A stretch of 64,000 bases of DNA from Gorsachius magnificus (GCA_034008185.1 CM067082.1:129829988-129893987), one strand, 5' to 3'. Shown: positions 48,521 through 62,500, counted from the stretch's first letter. Numbers and translations are program-made. The notes: a model not told the origin generated them from the letters alone.

Positions 48521-49137
48521 AATAAAAATCATAGAATTATTTAAGTTGGAAAAGACCCTTAAGGTCATTGAGTCTAACTGTTCATCTAACACTGCCATCT
48601 CACCACTAAACTATGTCCCTAAGCACGACGTCTACCTGTCTTTTAAATACCTCCAGGGCTGGGGACTCAACTACTTCCCTGGGCAGCCCGTTCCTATGCT
48701 TGACAATCCTTTTGGTGAAGAAATTTTTCCTAATATCCAATGTAAACCTCCCCTGGCACGACTTGAGGCCTTTTCCCCATGTCCTATTGCTTGTTACTTG
48801 GGAGAAGAGACTGACACCCACATTGCTACAACCTCCTTTCTCCAGAATAAATAACCCCAGTTCCCTCAGCTGCTCCTCATAAGACTTTTGCTCCAGACCC
48901 TTCACCAGCTTTGTTGCCCTTCTTTGGACATGTTCTAGCACCTCAATGTCTTTCTTGCAGTGACTGTTCCAAAACTGAACATGGTATTCGAGGTGCAGCC
49001 TCACCATTGCAGAGTACAGGGGCACAATCCCTTCCCTAGTCCTGCTGGCTGCAGTATTTCTGATACAAGCCAGGATGCCATTGTCCTTCTTGGCCACCTG
49101 GGCACACTGCTGGCTCAAACTCAGCCAGCTGTCGACC
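48521..49137 (-). mobile_element. CR1 LINE 3' fragment with a 45-bp deletion
   Basis: It ends with a decayed octamer tail (aatcatagaattat near 48527) and encodes, on the minus strand, a 170-codon frame (49118-48606) of the C-terminal CR1 region starting at [11 protein letters not shown]. Compared with the young copy at 46.6 kb, the protein passes straight from LFILEK to GGCSNVGV. It lacks 15 residues that lie between two copies of an aggaggctg-type word. The 5' end is truncated at about 49137. More substitutions than in the neighbour indicate greater age. Confidence 0.9.
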
Positions 49138-52100
49138 AGAAATAATGCTAATATAGGAATGATATAAGTTTAAAGGAATAAGTGTGTAGCTGATAAAATC
49201 AAACTCCCCCATATTGAGTCATATGGTCTTTTATATGTTGAGACATACATGGTTTTAGTAGTTCCATGATGAATAAGGTACAAAAGGGTGTGTTTAAGAG
49301 GTATTTTTCTGAGTTTTTTTCTCAGGTGAAACTTACACATCTGTCAGGTCATCTTGTCTCTGAGGAGGCTGCGTGTATAAATAATGCAAGCAGGCTCTGC
49401 TTTTGAGAGAGCTTATGTTGATTTTAGAGTGCTAACTTACCTCTTGCATGGTTTCTGCAGTGAAAACATGGAACTTTTCTGTAAAGTCTTGAATGTGATT
49501 GTTCAGAGATTGGAACTAACACAGACTGGATCTCTGATTGTCCCTAATTTTGCCTGATACACAGCAATACAGGCATATTCAAATTCAGTAATGTATTATA
49601 CACTATTGATACACACATCATCATTAATAAAAACATAGTCGTGTATGGAAATTAGTACTATAAAACTAAATTTGAGATATTCTGGAAGGGGAAGGTGATA
49701 CTTACTTACAAAAGCTTTATGCAAGTTAACTTTATGCATTCACATTCTCACAAGCAACAACACGTGTATCCAGCTGGCCTGGCCAGGTTCATTTCTGTGG
49801 TACACAAGAGAAGAGACTTGGCAGCTGAGTCCTCACTCCAGCTCTGGTCCTTTTGACTGGTGATGAAAAAACAGTCTTTGGGCAGATCTTCTATAACCTT
49901 TAGTAATCAGCTGTTAGGGACGTAATTTGGCTCAGAATCTTGCTTACTTCAGTCTCCATAGATCTTAGGCCACATTGCTTGCCTACTGTCTGGGTTTTGT
50001 TTTTTTTTTTCCTTTTTTAGCATATATTTTGAAATATATGTTTGCAGTTTGTTTCCTGAGCAGCTAACAGGAAAAGAACTGGTATAGGTGATAAACTGCC
50101 ATCTTGCTGCCATCTTCATGGTATTAGGACACAAAGTCTTCGCTGACAGTCATCCGTGCTTTGATGTTTCCAAGTGCAAGCCTTTTTGTCTTGACATAAC
50201 ACAGTTCTTAATTTTATTACTGGGAATGGTATTCTGGAAACAATGTCCTATGTTGTCAATTACAGGGGTTTTAACCTTGTAACTCTTCTAACCGTTGTTT
50301 TATATTTCAGTTTTCGTGCTTTACATATGCATTTCCAGTCAATAATAGTTACAACCTTAGAACTTTTGTTGCAGATTCCTTCACTCTCAAGTAAAGAATG
50401 ATATGACAATTCCCTATCTTGCTGCTGCTGAAGTGCATCATTAAGTACAGCAGATGACATTCAAACTTAGCCAGCTTAGGCAGCTCTACAGGCTGTTGGC
50501 ATGGCACATTGGTGTTACCAGGTCCTGTGCCTCTTTTCTGTAGTGCCTGATGAAATGGAAAAAGATGGGTCAAATGAAGGGAAATAACACTTCATGTTCC
50601 TGTAATCTTCTGCCATCAGTTTTACACTTGTGCTCACCCTGTTAATTTCAGCCTTACTCATCCTACTTTAAAATGATGTAGAAAAATCAGGTCTGTAGGG
50701 GCTCTTTTGAATGATGTTAATTATGTATAAGCCTAATGCTTACCAGCTATAGACCAAATCATCAGCTGGTGTATTCGACACAAATTTACTGGCATCAATC
50801 AGGTTTCTTTGAAACTACTGAGGATCTAGCTCAGACAAGTAGCATCTCTCTGCTTTGAACTCCTATTTATCAACAGCTAAGTGTGAGATGTCTAAAAGAT
50901 GCAAGACCCATAGAATAAAAAGACCAGTGTTTATGTGGGAGGAAAAAAGGTCCACTATGGAGCTTTCTGCTCTATTTTAAATTAAAAGAGTATGATGCAA
51001 GAAAATGCATGTTTTAAGATAAACTTTTGTGAGGCTGAAATTACCAAACAAACAAATACTACAAAATATCAAAGTTAGCACCACTTTCCAGTAAATACAA
51101 CTGAAACAGATGGAAAAAATTAAATACTATACTTTGCTACTTAGTTTGGAGATTCTGATTGCTCCGGTAAAGGCAACATTTTCCTATCTTCTCTGAATTA
51201 ACTGAGTCTTTTTCTAAGAACCTCTCAGCCAGATTTTCTGGTATAGCCTGGCTGTGCTATGGAGCTTTGGCAAGGCAATTCTTTCTGTACTTAAGTATCC
51301 AGGTAAACCAGGATTATGGACTGTTTGGCTCTGTTGAAAGAAGATTAGGCAGCCAGCATATGCCAGGGAGCATCAACATATCTAGGAATTAGTTTATGAT
51401 GTTTTTCCTTGGATCATATTTGGAAGTAAAATTGTAAGCTTGGCTGCCTGAAGTGGGCATGATCATATGTTGGGATTAAGACTCTGCCTACAATTAAGAT
51501 AATTCAAAGAATGCCTTTCTATAAAAAGGATGGTCTTCTCAGTCAGAACTTCCTTCATCCATTAGAAAGAAATATATTAATGTCTAAATGAAATTATGCT
51601 GTTTTCTGTCTAGATCTTTCCTCCATTTTCATTTCCTCTTTTACTTTCTCCACGTGTACACTAAACCCAGAATAAATTCCTATTGGGAGTAAAGTATCTC
51701 TTTATCTAGTTGCTTCTTTTGAAACAGCAGAATAATTTCTGTAATCTTCTGTTCTGACTGAACAAAGAAAAAAGCCATCTCTGTACTTTAACAGAAACAG
51801 GAGTTGAAATTATGGAGTGCTCACCCAAGTACTTTGGTTTCCTCAGGATTTATCACTGAAACAGTTTACTTGCCTAATTTTAAACCACACTAATAACAGT
51901 CTATTTTTATTAATGTCCATAGCTTAATCAATCTAATCTTCCCACTGAAATTAAATTGCCAAACTCCTGCTGATATCAGTGGTATCAGGATCAGACCTAC
52001 TTATAGCACAGTCAATAGTTTTGTCATTCTTAAAAGGTTTTGTTTCATTTAGAAGTGAAAAGCTATTTTGTCTGTGGACGTCCAAGAGCAGTACAAGAAG

Positions 52101-54039
52101 AAAAGATGTAAATTTAAGACTGCATTTCAGTATTTCAGTCTGCACTGAAAGGATTTACCTGTGAACCTGATTTAAACCTTCTCTTTAAACAGAAGTTGCT
52201 TCACTGTGCTGATGGTTACTTCAGCCACTGGGATGAAGCTGTTGCTCCAGAGCCAGTCTGAAATGCCTTGTATGGTTGGAAAGAGAGAGCGGCATGATTG
52301 CTTCCTAACTGCTCCCTGCTTAATAACCACCCTTTTCTCTGACTCCTCAGGGTGCTTGGCCTCATCATGACTTAATTTGCTGTTTCCACAGATGCAATTC
52401 CATTAAATGAAATAAAATAAATGAGTGATCTCATACACCTCATAGATTTATCGCAAAGTGACCCTTTCAAAATATATTTTTCTGTCAAGAACAACTAAAA
52501 ACTTACACTTTTTCTTGTCAAATTTTCTTTGACCTCAGAAAAGGGGATGATTGAAACTGTCTCATCACCTTGGCAAGGTTATATAAATTACAAAAGGGAT
52601 TATAACATATTGAAAATCAACACGGAAAAAGAATTTAAATGACTGAAATGATCTTAATCAGTGTTGTTTGCATGTTATTTACTGAAGCATGTACAGCATC
52701 TGCAGCACTTCAGATCATATCAGAATCACTTCAGATTGGTCCCACACTTCACATAAATGAAGCTTCTCTTCAGAAATGGCAGCTCTAGAACCAACTTCTT
52801 TGATAGCATCTTAATTTTGGGAAATGGTTAGAGAAACATTTCTTGTTAAATTCTGTCTGGAATCTGATTTTCTTTCAGCTAAAGCTAATAAGAAGAGAGA
52901 AAGATTTAAAATATTAAATGTAAGAGTTGAGCCTTTCAAATATTTATGTATGCAGTTGAAAGAAGCTAACACAAATAGTGTTAATTCTTCAAAGGAGTAA
53001 TAATTTCTCTACCTTCTTGTTTTCAAACTTATGTTATCATTAAGTTTGGGTTAGGCTGAACTGAAAGAGTTTATTGGATTAGATAATTCATATAGTTATA
53101 TATATACACCTATATAACTGTACCTTGAAAAACCATCTACTTTGAATTTTGTATCAGTATCATGCTTTACAAATTGAAGTTTAAAGTGTGGAATTCAGAA
53201 ATATACGAATGGACCCTCTCATGTTGTCAGGCAAACAGAACTAATTCTATTTCATATAGTTAGTCACAAATAGCAAGTTACATCTGACACCTGCAGCCAC
53301 ATTTCTTTGCCAGAAATGATCTTTACCTTTTGCTCACATTTGCTGCTAAAAACCGAAAGCACCCACCATAGTACAGGACTTGTATTGAGTAGCATGTGAG
53401 TCTCAGCCCTGAGATGAGAGTTACTCTATAAACCTTTTCCTCTAATGATAAAACAAACTGAACTTGGCCATCACTGAGCACAGGAAATCTAAAAATTTCC
53501 AATTCTTTGTGGACAGTGGGTTTATTATTTAACCTCCTTCCAAAAGATTTGTACCCCTGAGTGCCTACACAGGGCACAAGCCCCTGCACCATCTGTTTCA
53601 GTATCAGGTACACTGCATGGCATGCTGTCCTTCATTTCTGGCTGTGCTGCCTACCTCTCTATTTATCTCTGTCAAAGTGCTACCAATGCATGTAATGATC
53701 TGAGAATCATCTATCCCCACAAAATCACCTTTTTCACGTCAGTTGAGTGGTCATTGAAGGACTGACCCAGTCAGTACAAGCTTGCAGTCAATATTTCGAT
53801 GATATCGTAATATCTAGAGGTATTCCTGCTATCAGAGAAGAATGATAAACTAACTTACACTTACTGATTTAACCTGTTGACTTCTACATTTAATCTCTGA
53901 AGGAATAAAAGAGACAAGGTGTTGACAGTATTTTTTTCTAACTGTTAGTAATATTTAAGCAAATTAACAATGACAACAACAACAAAATAAACAAGAAAAT
54001 AATCTTTCAAACCAGTCTATTGCACAAGGGTAGACTTTT
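49138..54039. other. AT-rich intergenic stretch
   Basis: No gene or confident transposon over 4.9 kb. An unrecognised 96-codon frame on the minus strand (53323-53613) has no flanking features that would support it. An AT microsatellite-like patch lies at 53098-53118. Confidence 0.45.
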
Positions 54040-54424
54040 TCTAGGTTCTTTCTAGGTTCAGCTTGGAGAAGAGAAGGCTTGCGGAGACCTTGTTGTGGCC
54101 TTCTAGTACTTAAAAAGGGGCTTATAAGAAATGTGGAGAAAGACTTTACCAGGGCCTGTAGTGACTCGACAAGGAGTAACAGTTTTAAACTGGAAGAGGG
54201 TAAGTTTAAATTGCATGTAAGGAAGACATTTTTTACTATGAGGCTGGTGAGACCCTGGAACAGGTTGCCCCGAGAAGCTGTGAATGCTCCATCCTTGGAA
54301 GTGCTCAAGGTTAGGTTGGATGAGGCTTAGAGCAAACTGATCTAGTGAAAGATGCCCCTGCCCCATGGCAGAGGGTTGGCCTAGATGATCCTTAAAGTAT
54401 CCCTTCCAACCCAAACCATTCTTG
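54040..54424 (+). mobile_element. CR1 LINE 3' fragment
   Basis: 'cttggagaagagaaggctt' begins the recognised part. It then follows the CR1 C-terminal reading: FKLEEGKFKLHVRKTFFTMR, then NRLPREAVNAPSLEVL, within an 83-codon frame (54079-54330). It closes with 'ggcctagatgatccttaaag' and 'cccttccaacccaaaccatt'. The octamer tail is reduced to a single degenerate unit. It is 5'-truncated, and is the only clearly younger CR1 in the plus orientation apart from the tail at 30.6 kb. Confidence 0.85.
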
Positions 54425-55789
54425 CCATAGGGTGTATAGAGAATTGGAATTTTTTTGTCATAAAAAGACAGTTTTCGTAACAGTATGCCAATTTAAGGTT
54501 ATGCTACGTTTAGTCTTCTGATATGTTAGTACAAAATAGTGAAAAATCCTTGAAGAGAGACATTAGACCAACTTCAAGTCACATCCCATGTTAAGAAAAA
54601 GTAATAGACTGATATTGGCTATCTGTGAAGAGATTCTCAGTTAATGTTTCAAGGTTTTGAACATTTCCAAACAGTAAAAAATCTCGTGCCTGGTCAGGAC
54701 TTCCAGGTCCTCCCTTTAAACTTTGGAGAGTTTGGTCACTGGTGTTTTAGGAGTCATCAGCCTCTGAGAAAGTAGTAATTGATAAGACTATATGGGCAAA
54801 CTTGTGACATTAGAAATTCCCAGTATGATTTTACTCTTCTGTAATTTTTATCCAAGAGTGACTTATACATCTTTTTCATCATGTGATTGTCTAATCAAAC
54901 ACTTTGCATTTTGAAAGAGAAAGAATTTTGGTTACTAAATATCCTGAAATATTTGGTTCATTTGTTTTAATCAGTATTGAGGGAAACTGCACTGTCCTGA
55001 CCTCCTTTATAGTCAATGATTATTTCTTTGCCATTTTCCTGTCAACTTGCTGTAACTTCTGTATTAGATTATTACAGAAGCTGAAGACTCAACCTACTGA
55101 GGTATCAATCTGAGAAAGATCTGTGTTGTACGAAGAATGTAACATATATATGCTTGTATATATATATATAACAATGGAATCTAAAAGTGGTTATATTGCA
55201 GCAAGGGTCAAAGTGGCTGCTCTATTTTCACTACTTGAATGATCTAATGTACTTGGATAGAAAAGGCTATGTGGCCTATCAGTTACTCACCAATAATATT
55301 ATTTAAAATCAGCCCTTTCTTTCTTTTTCATACCTTACACTCAATTCCCAAGTAAGTGTCCAGTTTAAATTTCCAATTTGCAGTTAAGGGCTTAAATACA
55401 GAGCTGGCATTATGGGATACTTTGTACAATTCATTTTGATACTTGAGAAGCAAGACATACTACCAAGTTTATATCAACTGTAAAAATGTAAAACAATTGC
55501 AACATAATGTAAGCAAAAATAATGAGGAGCAAGCAGTCCGAACATTTACTGTGGTTATCAGGGACATAAGTTTCACAGGAGAATATCCCTATGTTTAAAA
55601 ATAATCGTACATCAGACCTCTTCCAGTGGAGGAGTAATGGTAATAATTAAGCTGACAATGCAGTTTTATTCCCTCCTTTTGGTATATCTCATCACTTAAA
55701 CGACAGTGAAGCTTCTGTAAAAATATAATAAATTATGGAAGTGTTGCAGAAAAAATAGTCTTGGCTCAGGGAATTTATGCATAGTTTAA
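54425..55789. other. AT-rich intergenic stretch
   Basis: Nothing gene-like. A short (TA)n tract lies at 55158-55170. Confidence 0.5.
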
Positions 55790-56500
55790 TACATTCCCAG
55801 TTAATATAAACTTCTAATGACTAATCTGTAATTGAGAAAAAAGAAAACATAAACAATTAAACAATTAAAATTCCCCCTTTCCTAGGCTCAGCTTCAGCTG
55901 AGCACCTATCCAACCCCTTTTCTTGTATCAACTTCTTTGTTTTCACTGTGGGTTAAATTCAGTCCATCTCAATCCCTTTGGCTGAGCGATGGGCAGTGCA
56001 GGAGGTTGGGGTCATATGCATAATAGTTTCTTCATGCTGCTCCTTGCTCCCTACTGGGTATCCTCTGCTCCTCTCTGCTTCTCAGTGTATGTGCTCCAGC
56101 ATGAGTCCTCCATGGGCTGCAGTCACTCAAGGGTGTCTCTGTTCCAGCATGGGTCATCTGTGGGCTACTGTCTGTCAGGGGTGCCCCTCTTGGGCACGAA
56201 GTGCCTCTTCCCAAGGGCATGTCTCCTGCTGTGTGCTCCAAACGCTCCTCCCCATGTCTTGACCAAGAGCATCTCCTTGGTGTCTCCTCACATCTCCTGC
56301 CCTCATCCTCCTGAGAGCAGCCCAGGGTGGTTCATGGCCTCCTCCCAAACAGGGCACCCCACAGCCCCCTGCTATCCCCACCCTTCCAGGTGTGTCCAGT
56401 GTAGTATGCCAAGCTGGGTTTGGAAGCAATCACAAATAGGTCATTTCACCTGACTGATGTGTGCCTTGGTTGTACAGCTGTGCATTACCAGGGAAAGTGC
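55790..56500 (-). mobile_element. Endogenous retroviral LTR, minus strand
   Basis: In plus-strand reading it runs from 'gttaatataaacttctaatg' and 'aaacaattaaaattccccct' through 'aggctcagcttcagctgagc', 'actgtgggttaaattcagtc' and 'ccctttggctgagcgatggg'. It then enters a repeat module with 'tgctccagcatgagtcctcc' and 'gttccagcatgggtcatctg'. This arrangement is, from memory, a common avian retroviral LTR. The two exact ends were not defined and no internal genes follow. The open frames on both strands (up to 154 codons) are artefacts of the stop-poor sequence. The repeat module is shared with the LTR at 21.6-21.9 kb. Confidence 0.65.
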
Positions 56501-59500
56501 CTTTTTGTTAAAAGGTTTAATTGGAGTGTGAGGAGTGATGAAAACCAGGCTGTCTACTTACAGACATGCATGTAAACGGTGACATGTAAGAACTCGTACA
56601 TGCTGCAGAGAGCTGTATCCCTAGTATCTGTATAGTTCTGTAATATCCAAGGTAATTTTTTTTGAAGTAAGATTCTTACTTAAAATTGTACTTTCTGCTA
56701 AATTAATGCTATGATTTCCAACTGTGGAATGCACGTTACAGAGCTTAGAAATACCCTTTCTCTCTTGATAAGAAATGTTGATTTTATCTTCAGGTTAACA
56801 GAGGCATTCCTCCACTCAGCATACCTCAGGTGTAGAATTAGGGGTTTAGTGGATGGTTAAGTCTCTTTCTACCTTTGATACTCATCAGTAGCACATGCTA
56901 CTGTTAACATAAGGTCTGTTTCAGAAAGGCCTGCTACAGAAACATCTCTTTTCAGCATTTTCTGAGAGGCTCATTCATGCTTTTAAATGAAAAAAAAAAT
57001 TTTTACGCTGTTTACTAGCACGCAATTTATCTCACTGATCAGGAATCTTTTCTTATTGTTTGTCTTGTAATTAAAAGGATACTACAAATAATAATAATAA
57101 TAATGATACAAATGAGGAGTAACAGGTAAATCAAAGTGAATTCCTTTTGGTCATTAATGATCATACCATATATTGCTAGCATCATAATCTCCACTTTTTT
57201 ATGATCAGTAACATTTATAACCCCGATTTCCTCTGCTCACCATTTAATTTCTAGGGAAAAACACAGCAGCAATTTTGTATTTTTGTAAGTTGACCCCCTT
57301 CTAGCTTCCATGTATTTTAGGAAGGGTTTCATTAAAATTCAGTTCAAAAATGAATGTATTTTACTGCTAGTTGATAATAAGAGATCATCTGGCTTCAGCA
57401 AGGCTTGCGTGACTGAGTTTAATAAAATATTTGATGAAATCTTGATTAGATCACACAAAGCTTGGTATTTGGGAAACATCAAGTGTGATTTGTGCTTTTG
57501 TATCATTCTAACCCTAATGTCCCTTGTGCTGAATGAAATAATCAGCTTAAATGTATGTACACTAATGATGTGTTTGTCATGAAAACATAGCACACAATTC
57601 CTTCATCAGTGTCACAGGAAAGCACAACGGATTTAATTCAGTGTTAGTTGCAAAATATTTTTGTGGTGGGATGTTGTTAAAAAGCAAGATAAATTTGAAA
57701 AGCTCTCCTGTGTGTAATTTATACAGACAATAGACTGATAAGCAGGGTCTTATCCTAGGTGTCCTTATTGTTCTCTGTTTTACATTTTGGAGTTGGGAAA
57801 AATAATATATAATCGGCTGTAATGGGATATTGTGTGAAGTAGCAGTAAATTCACCATCACTCTGCTATGACACTGCTCAATACAAGTCTCTTGATGCAGT
57901 AGTCATGTATGTAGCTTCTGAAATGTCTGGTAACTTACCCTCCCCACCTCCTTTCCATCTGTGGAAGCAAAGTTGGGTCAATATGAAACACTTTTGTTTC
58001 TCCCATTTTAAGCTGTTAATGTCAAACGCACATTTGCATCAGAGACATGGAAAAAAAACCCTGAACTCTTATAAAATGTTCTGAGATAGTATTGTTTTCA
58101 TTGAGGAATGACACCTCATTAAAATTAGGCATCTAGATTTCCATAACATTTCTTCAAAAAATGCTGAAATAATTTCAATAAAGTCAATAAAGTCTATTTG
58201 ACCTTCTTTGACAGAACATAGTCACTTTTCATTTTGGAATATTAATTTCAAGATATCTGCTATGACATTTTATGTTATTCAGTTGCAAGATAAATTGTCA
58301 AAATCAAAATTTTACCTTTCAGTGTCATCAAGCCAAGTGATTTTTTATTTTCTTATGTTTTTCAATTCAAAGTCATAAGAGTTTGGAAAAAAGTTGCGGT
58401 TCTAATAGTACAAATATATGTACGCATATCTTTTAATATGCACACCTCTGTAGAATGGATATTCTGATTTTGTCATCTGTTTACTGCACTGTTAGAAAAG
58501 TTTACATTTTCTTTGTGATCCAATTAAATTACATTGGAATATCTATTTTACAGTATATTATCTGTATTTTAAATAATTTTTTACTTTTTGATATTGGATA
58601 GAGATGTTTACTGGCAGATCCTATGTCCTGTTTGTTCATTGTATCATGTAAGAAATATTTGGTAACATCAACTTTTATCACTGCAAAAATAGGTAACTAC
58701 AAAGTAAAGCAGAATTGATAACAGTCTCAAAAAACATTTTCATGGAATTTTATATTCATATGAACCTAGGGAGGAAATACCAATCCTTTTAGTTGTCCAT
58801 GTTCCTAATTGTGTGTTAACCCAGTTCAAGCCTCGCTTACTTTTTATTCTATTCTGTAGACCTTTACAATTATGAATAAATTTCATCTTGTGTTAAACAG
58901 AGGGTATGTTGGCAACAGCTAGTCCTGACTAGGAGTTGCTTCTGCCCTTTACTTTATGACAAAGTTTTTCAAACTAAGTCTGAACCAGACAAAGCCTGGT
59001 TTCTCCATAGTTCCTTTTCCAGGAAGATTATTAGGAAGAAAAAGTAAGCTGAAGTAAATGTATCTTTCTTTATGTTTATGGAGGAAGACATTCTGAACTG
59101 GAATACCTAAGGGAAGAGGGAACAACATTGCATCTCATATGAACTGTAAACCATTTAGTGCTTACAAAGCCTTTGATAGCTTTTTAAAATTTGGATAATA
59201 AAAATTGGAATCTAGTTGAAAGTTCTGATTTAGAATCTCCTTCATGTCTCAGTGGCATCAAAAAACTAGTATGTGGCAGGTTTTTAGAGGGAATTAGTGC
59301 ATTAGTGCATTAGTGAACCACAATAAAATCTGGATGAAGAACACTCAGATTTTCTTATATTCATAAATATTTGGTATTTCTAAAATCCATATTTGGGTAT
59401 AATTTGCAATTATTATATCTGCTGCTACTGTCATGTAGGAGCTCTAGCCAGGGGTCATAATTTTATTGTCCTAAGAGTTATACAAGCCAAAAAGATGGGA

Positions 59501-62500
59501 TATACTGGGATAGTTCACTTTTCCCATAAAATACTCCTCTGCTTTTAGCAACTGAAATTGTTGAGAGCTTGATATAGAAACTAATAACCACTAAAGTTAA
59601 TGAGAGTCTGTCTTGTGGAGAAGTGGTTCAACCTCAGTGTTAACCTCTACATCTTCAAGTAAATGTAGTGTTAAAATTTGCAGTCTCCTTTATCATATAA
59701 CTTGATACTCACTCAGATCCTCATTTGAATGATTTGGTCCATACTCATACAAACACACAGATGAAAAGGTAATGTCAGCAGTACAGAAAAGAGACTATAT
59801 CTGTCACCAGTAGGATTTATAGTGAATATAGTATTCTCTGGAAAGCCTCCAGCATGCGACCTGCAATGCTGGCATGCATGTCCGTTATTGTTAGGGTTCA
59901 TGTTTAATATTCTAAGTTTCTCTTGTTATTTGACACTACCAAAGTTTTCCTACTGTGAAATACCATAAACTGTCAAATTATTTATTTTTTGCTGTATTAC
60001 TAGAGTTAGAAATTGTTTAGAGGAAAAAGATTTTTAGGGTGTTTTTGTTCCTCTTTCCATCAGAAGTGGATTAGTATGCAGCCAAGAATGCAATTTGTAG
60101 GGCCAGAGGAAAATAAATTTGGAGAACTTGACTGTTTTGCATCATGATTGTGTCACTTCCCTCATAGCTGGAAACAGTTTTTCAGGAACAATGAGTGGAA
60201 GATGAAGATTTGCCGAAGCCCAAATTCATGTTTCAGTTCATACATGTTTACATTTGCAATACTTGTGAACACTAAGAAAGTAGCAATTGAAGCTGTTTCC
60301 CTTTTTATCCATTTCTATTTCTGTTTATACCAATTTACAGTGACTTCTACAAATGATTAACTGAGTGTATTTGTAATCTGGCTATTATTAATCTGGTTAC
60401 CTGGCTATTAATTCGATTTATATTCAAAGTGTGTTGGCTTTAAAATATTTGCACAGAAAGCGTGTTATGCTAAGACCTGCAATATAAAGATAATTGTTAG
60501 GTTTATTAAAGAAACCAAAGGAGAACATATCTTTTAACCTCTTCTTGATCTCATCAGTAACATAACTCATACTTAACTGGGTAAGAGTATCTGCTATGGA
60601 TCAAGATCCTGCCAAATGCTGTAGTGTTTCATAATAGTGTATCACAGGCCAGGAGGAGAATGGTGTTAGTGCAGATAGGAAAGCAGAAAGAGACAACCTA
60701 CTATGCTTCTGTTATATGTTTTTCACCTCCTAAATGTTACTTGAAAATCTGCTTGTGGAACAGGAAATTCTGTTATTCTTAAAAGTAGTTGCAGTATTTC
60801 TAGAAAAATCACTTTTTTGTGTGACATGGATTAACTTTTTGCTAAAAGTAAATATTAAGAAATATAGATCTATAATCTAGGCTAGTTTTTTTAGGTCCTG
60901 GCAACAGTGAAAGCCATTTCCACACAGATGTGTGACATGTACTGCTATTTAAATTGGGCAAATTTCATTTATTTATCAGCTATGACTGTCAGTGATGCTA
61001 GCTACCACATGCTGCTTCATACTTAACATGCATCTACCAACAGTCTTTGGTAATAAGGGAGTCAATGCAGCAAGAAGTGTATTCCAAACTTTATGGAATA
61101 AAGAGCCTTTTGCTGCCCATAATGATGTAACCAAAACCTGGATCTGTGTGTATGCTGATGTAAAAGGTGCTAAGTCTGGTAAAAGAAAACGTAAGAAGAG
61201 AGGGAAAAAAATAGTAGAGAAGGAAAAGGTGAACCTAGGGGTTCCATAGATCTGTGCACAAGCAGCACCACATCCAGCAGGATAAGGTAACTCAGCCTCT
61301 GACAGTGAACTGACAGTCAATTTTCTTACTCTTTTGAAAGATAATATAATTTACTTTCTATTTATTGCCTCTAGCATTTAAACTCTCTAAAACAGTATTG
61401 TAAAGAAATTAATGTTTTATTTATCTCAGAAGGAAATAGTGAGTGATCCCACAGTATGAAATTTACTGACTCTTTATTCTCACTCTCCCTCAATTATGAG
61501 ATTAATTTTGGTTCATCTATAACTTGACACTAAAGCTACACTTTTTAACACATTCCATTTAAAAATCAACAAATTTAACTTATGTTTTTCTTAGACTGTA
61601 CTGAAATAAGCCAGATACAAAGATAAAATGTCTGACCTTTGGGATATAAAACATCATTATAAGCTGCGTAACGAACACTATAAAAATGAATACAACTTGC
61701 TACATTTGGGCACTAACTTGTTTTGAAACATATTTTGAGAGGTTTTCTTTTTGTCCTAGTTGTGTCTGTCTGTTTCAGCTTCTTCAGATCTACTGCGATT
61801 TTACACTGACACAACTGACTAGAAGGAATGATAAAGAAGCCCAAACAAATGTGAACCGCTCCTCTGGAAAATACCAAATACTATAAGATAACCTCTAGCC
61901 CTGTACATGAACCTGAAAACATGAACAGGAGCTGAAAGCTATGAGCTTTCTCAAACAATAGATATCTCACCGGAGACAGAGTATTCCCTAGTCAACAGGG
62001 AGTCTGGAGGACAAACTGGATTTTCATTATCTGGACAGCAGTATTCATTTAGAAAATAGCAGCATTTGATTTCTAAAATAACCCCGGATTCAGAGATATT
62101 TTCTGTATGCCTGGCACTGTTCAAGTACATTTTCCTAACTTAGTCTTTCCATTATTTTAAACTTCCCTCCTTTGAGAACAGAATTTGGCACATGTACTTG
62201 AACCTGTGATATTATAGACGCGTCAAACAACTGTAATATTTTTAGGGTTTGAGGTAAAAAGCCATGATTGTGTATGAGTCTTTAGTGTGTTAAGCATCAG
62301 ACTGGTTAAAAATACCATCTGTATTCACCTTCTCTTGGTAAAATCATTTTTATAATAACTTCTAGAACTAAGAAATCAAAATGTTAGAGAACAGGAAAGC
62401 GAGAGAGAAACCACTACGATGGAAGGAACAGCAGTGCAGAAATAGTCTCAAATAAAAGCTAACCTTGAAACACAGTAACAACTATCGATTTTATGACATT

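Noticed and set aside
53323..53613. 96-codon minus-strand frame as a candidate exon
   Set aside because: I found no convincing acceptor and donor pair and no recognisable family.
55978..56453. Open frames of up to 154 codons
   Set aside because: They are inside a non-coding LTR with a repeated module, and both strands are open alike.
60992..61249. Lysine/arginine-rich 85-codon frame suggesting a nuclear protein or retrocopy
   Set aside because: The basic part arises from an A/G-rich stretch. There is no poly(A) tail, no recognisable parent gene and no splice signals.
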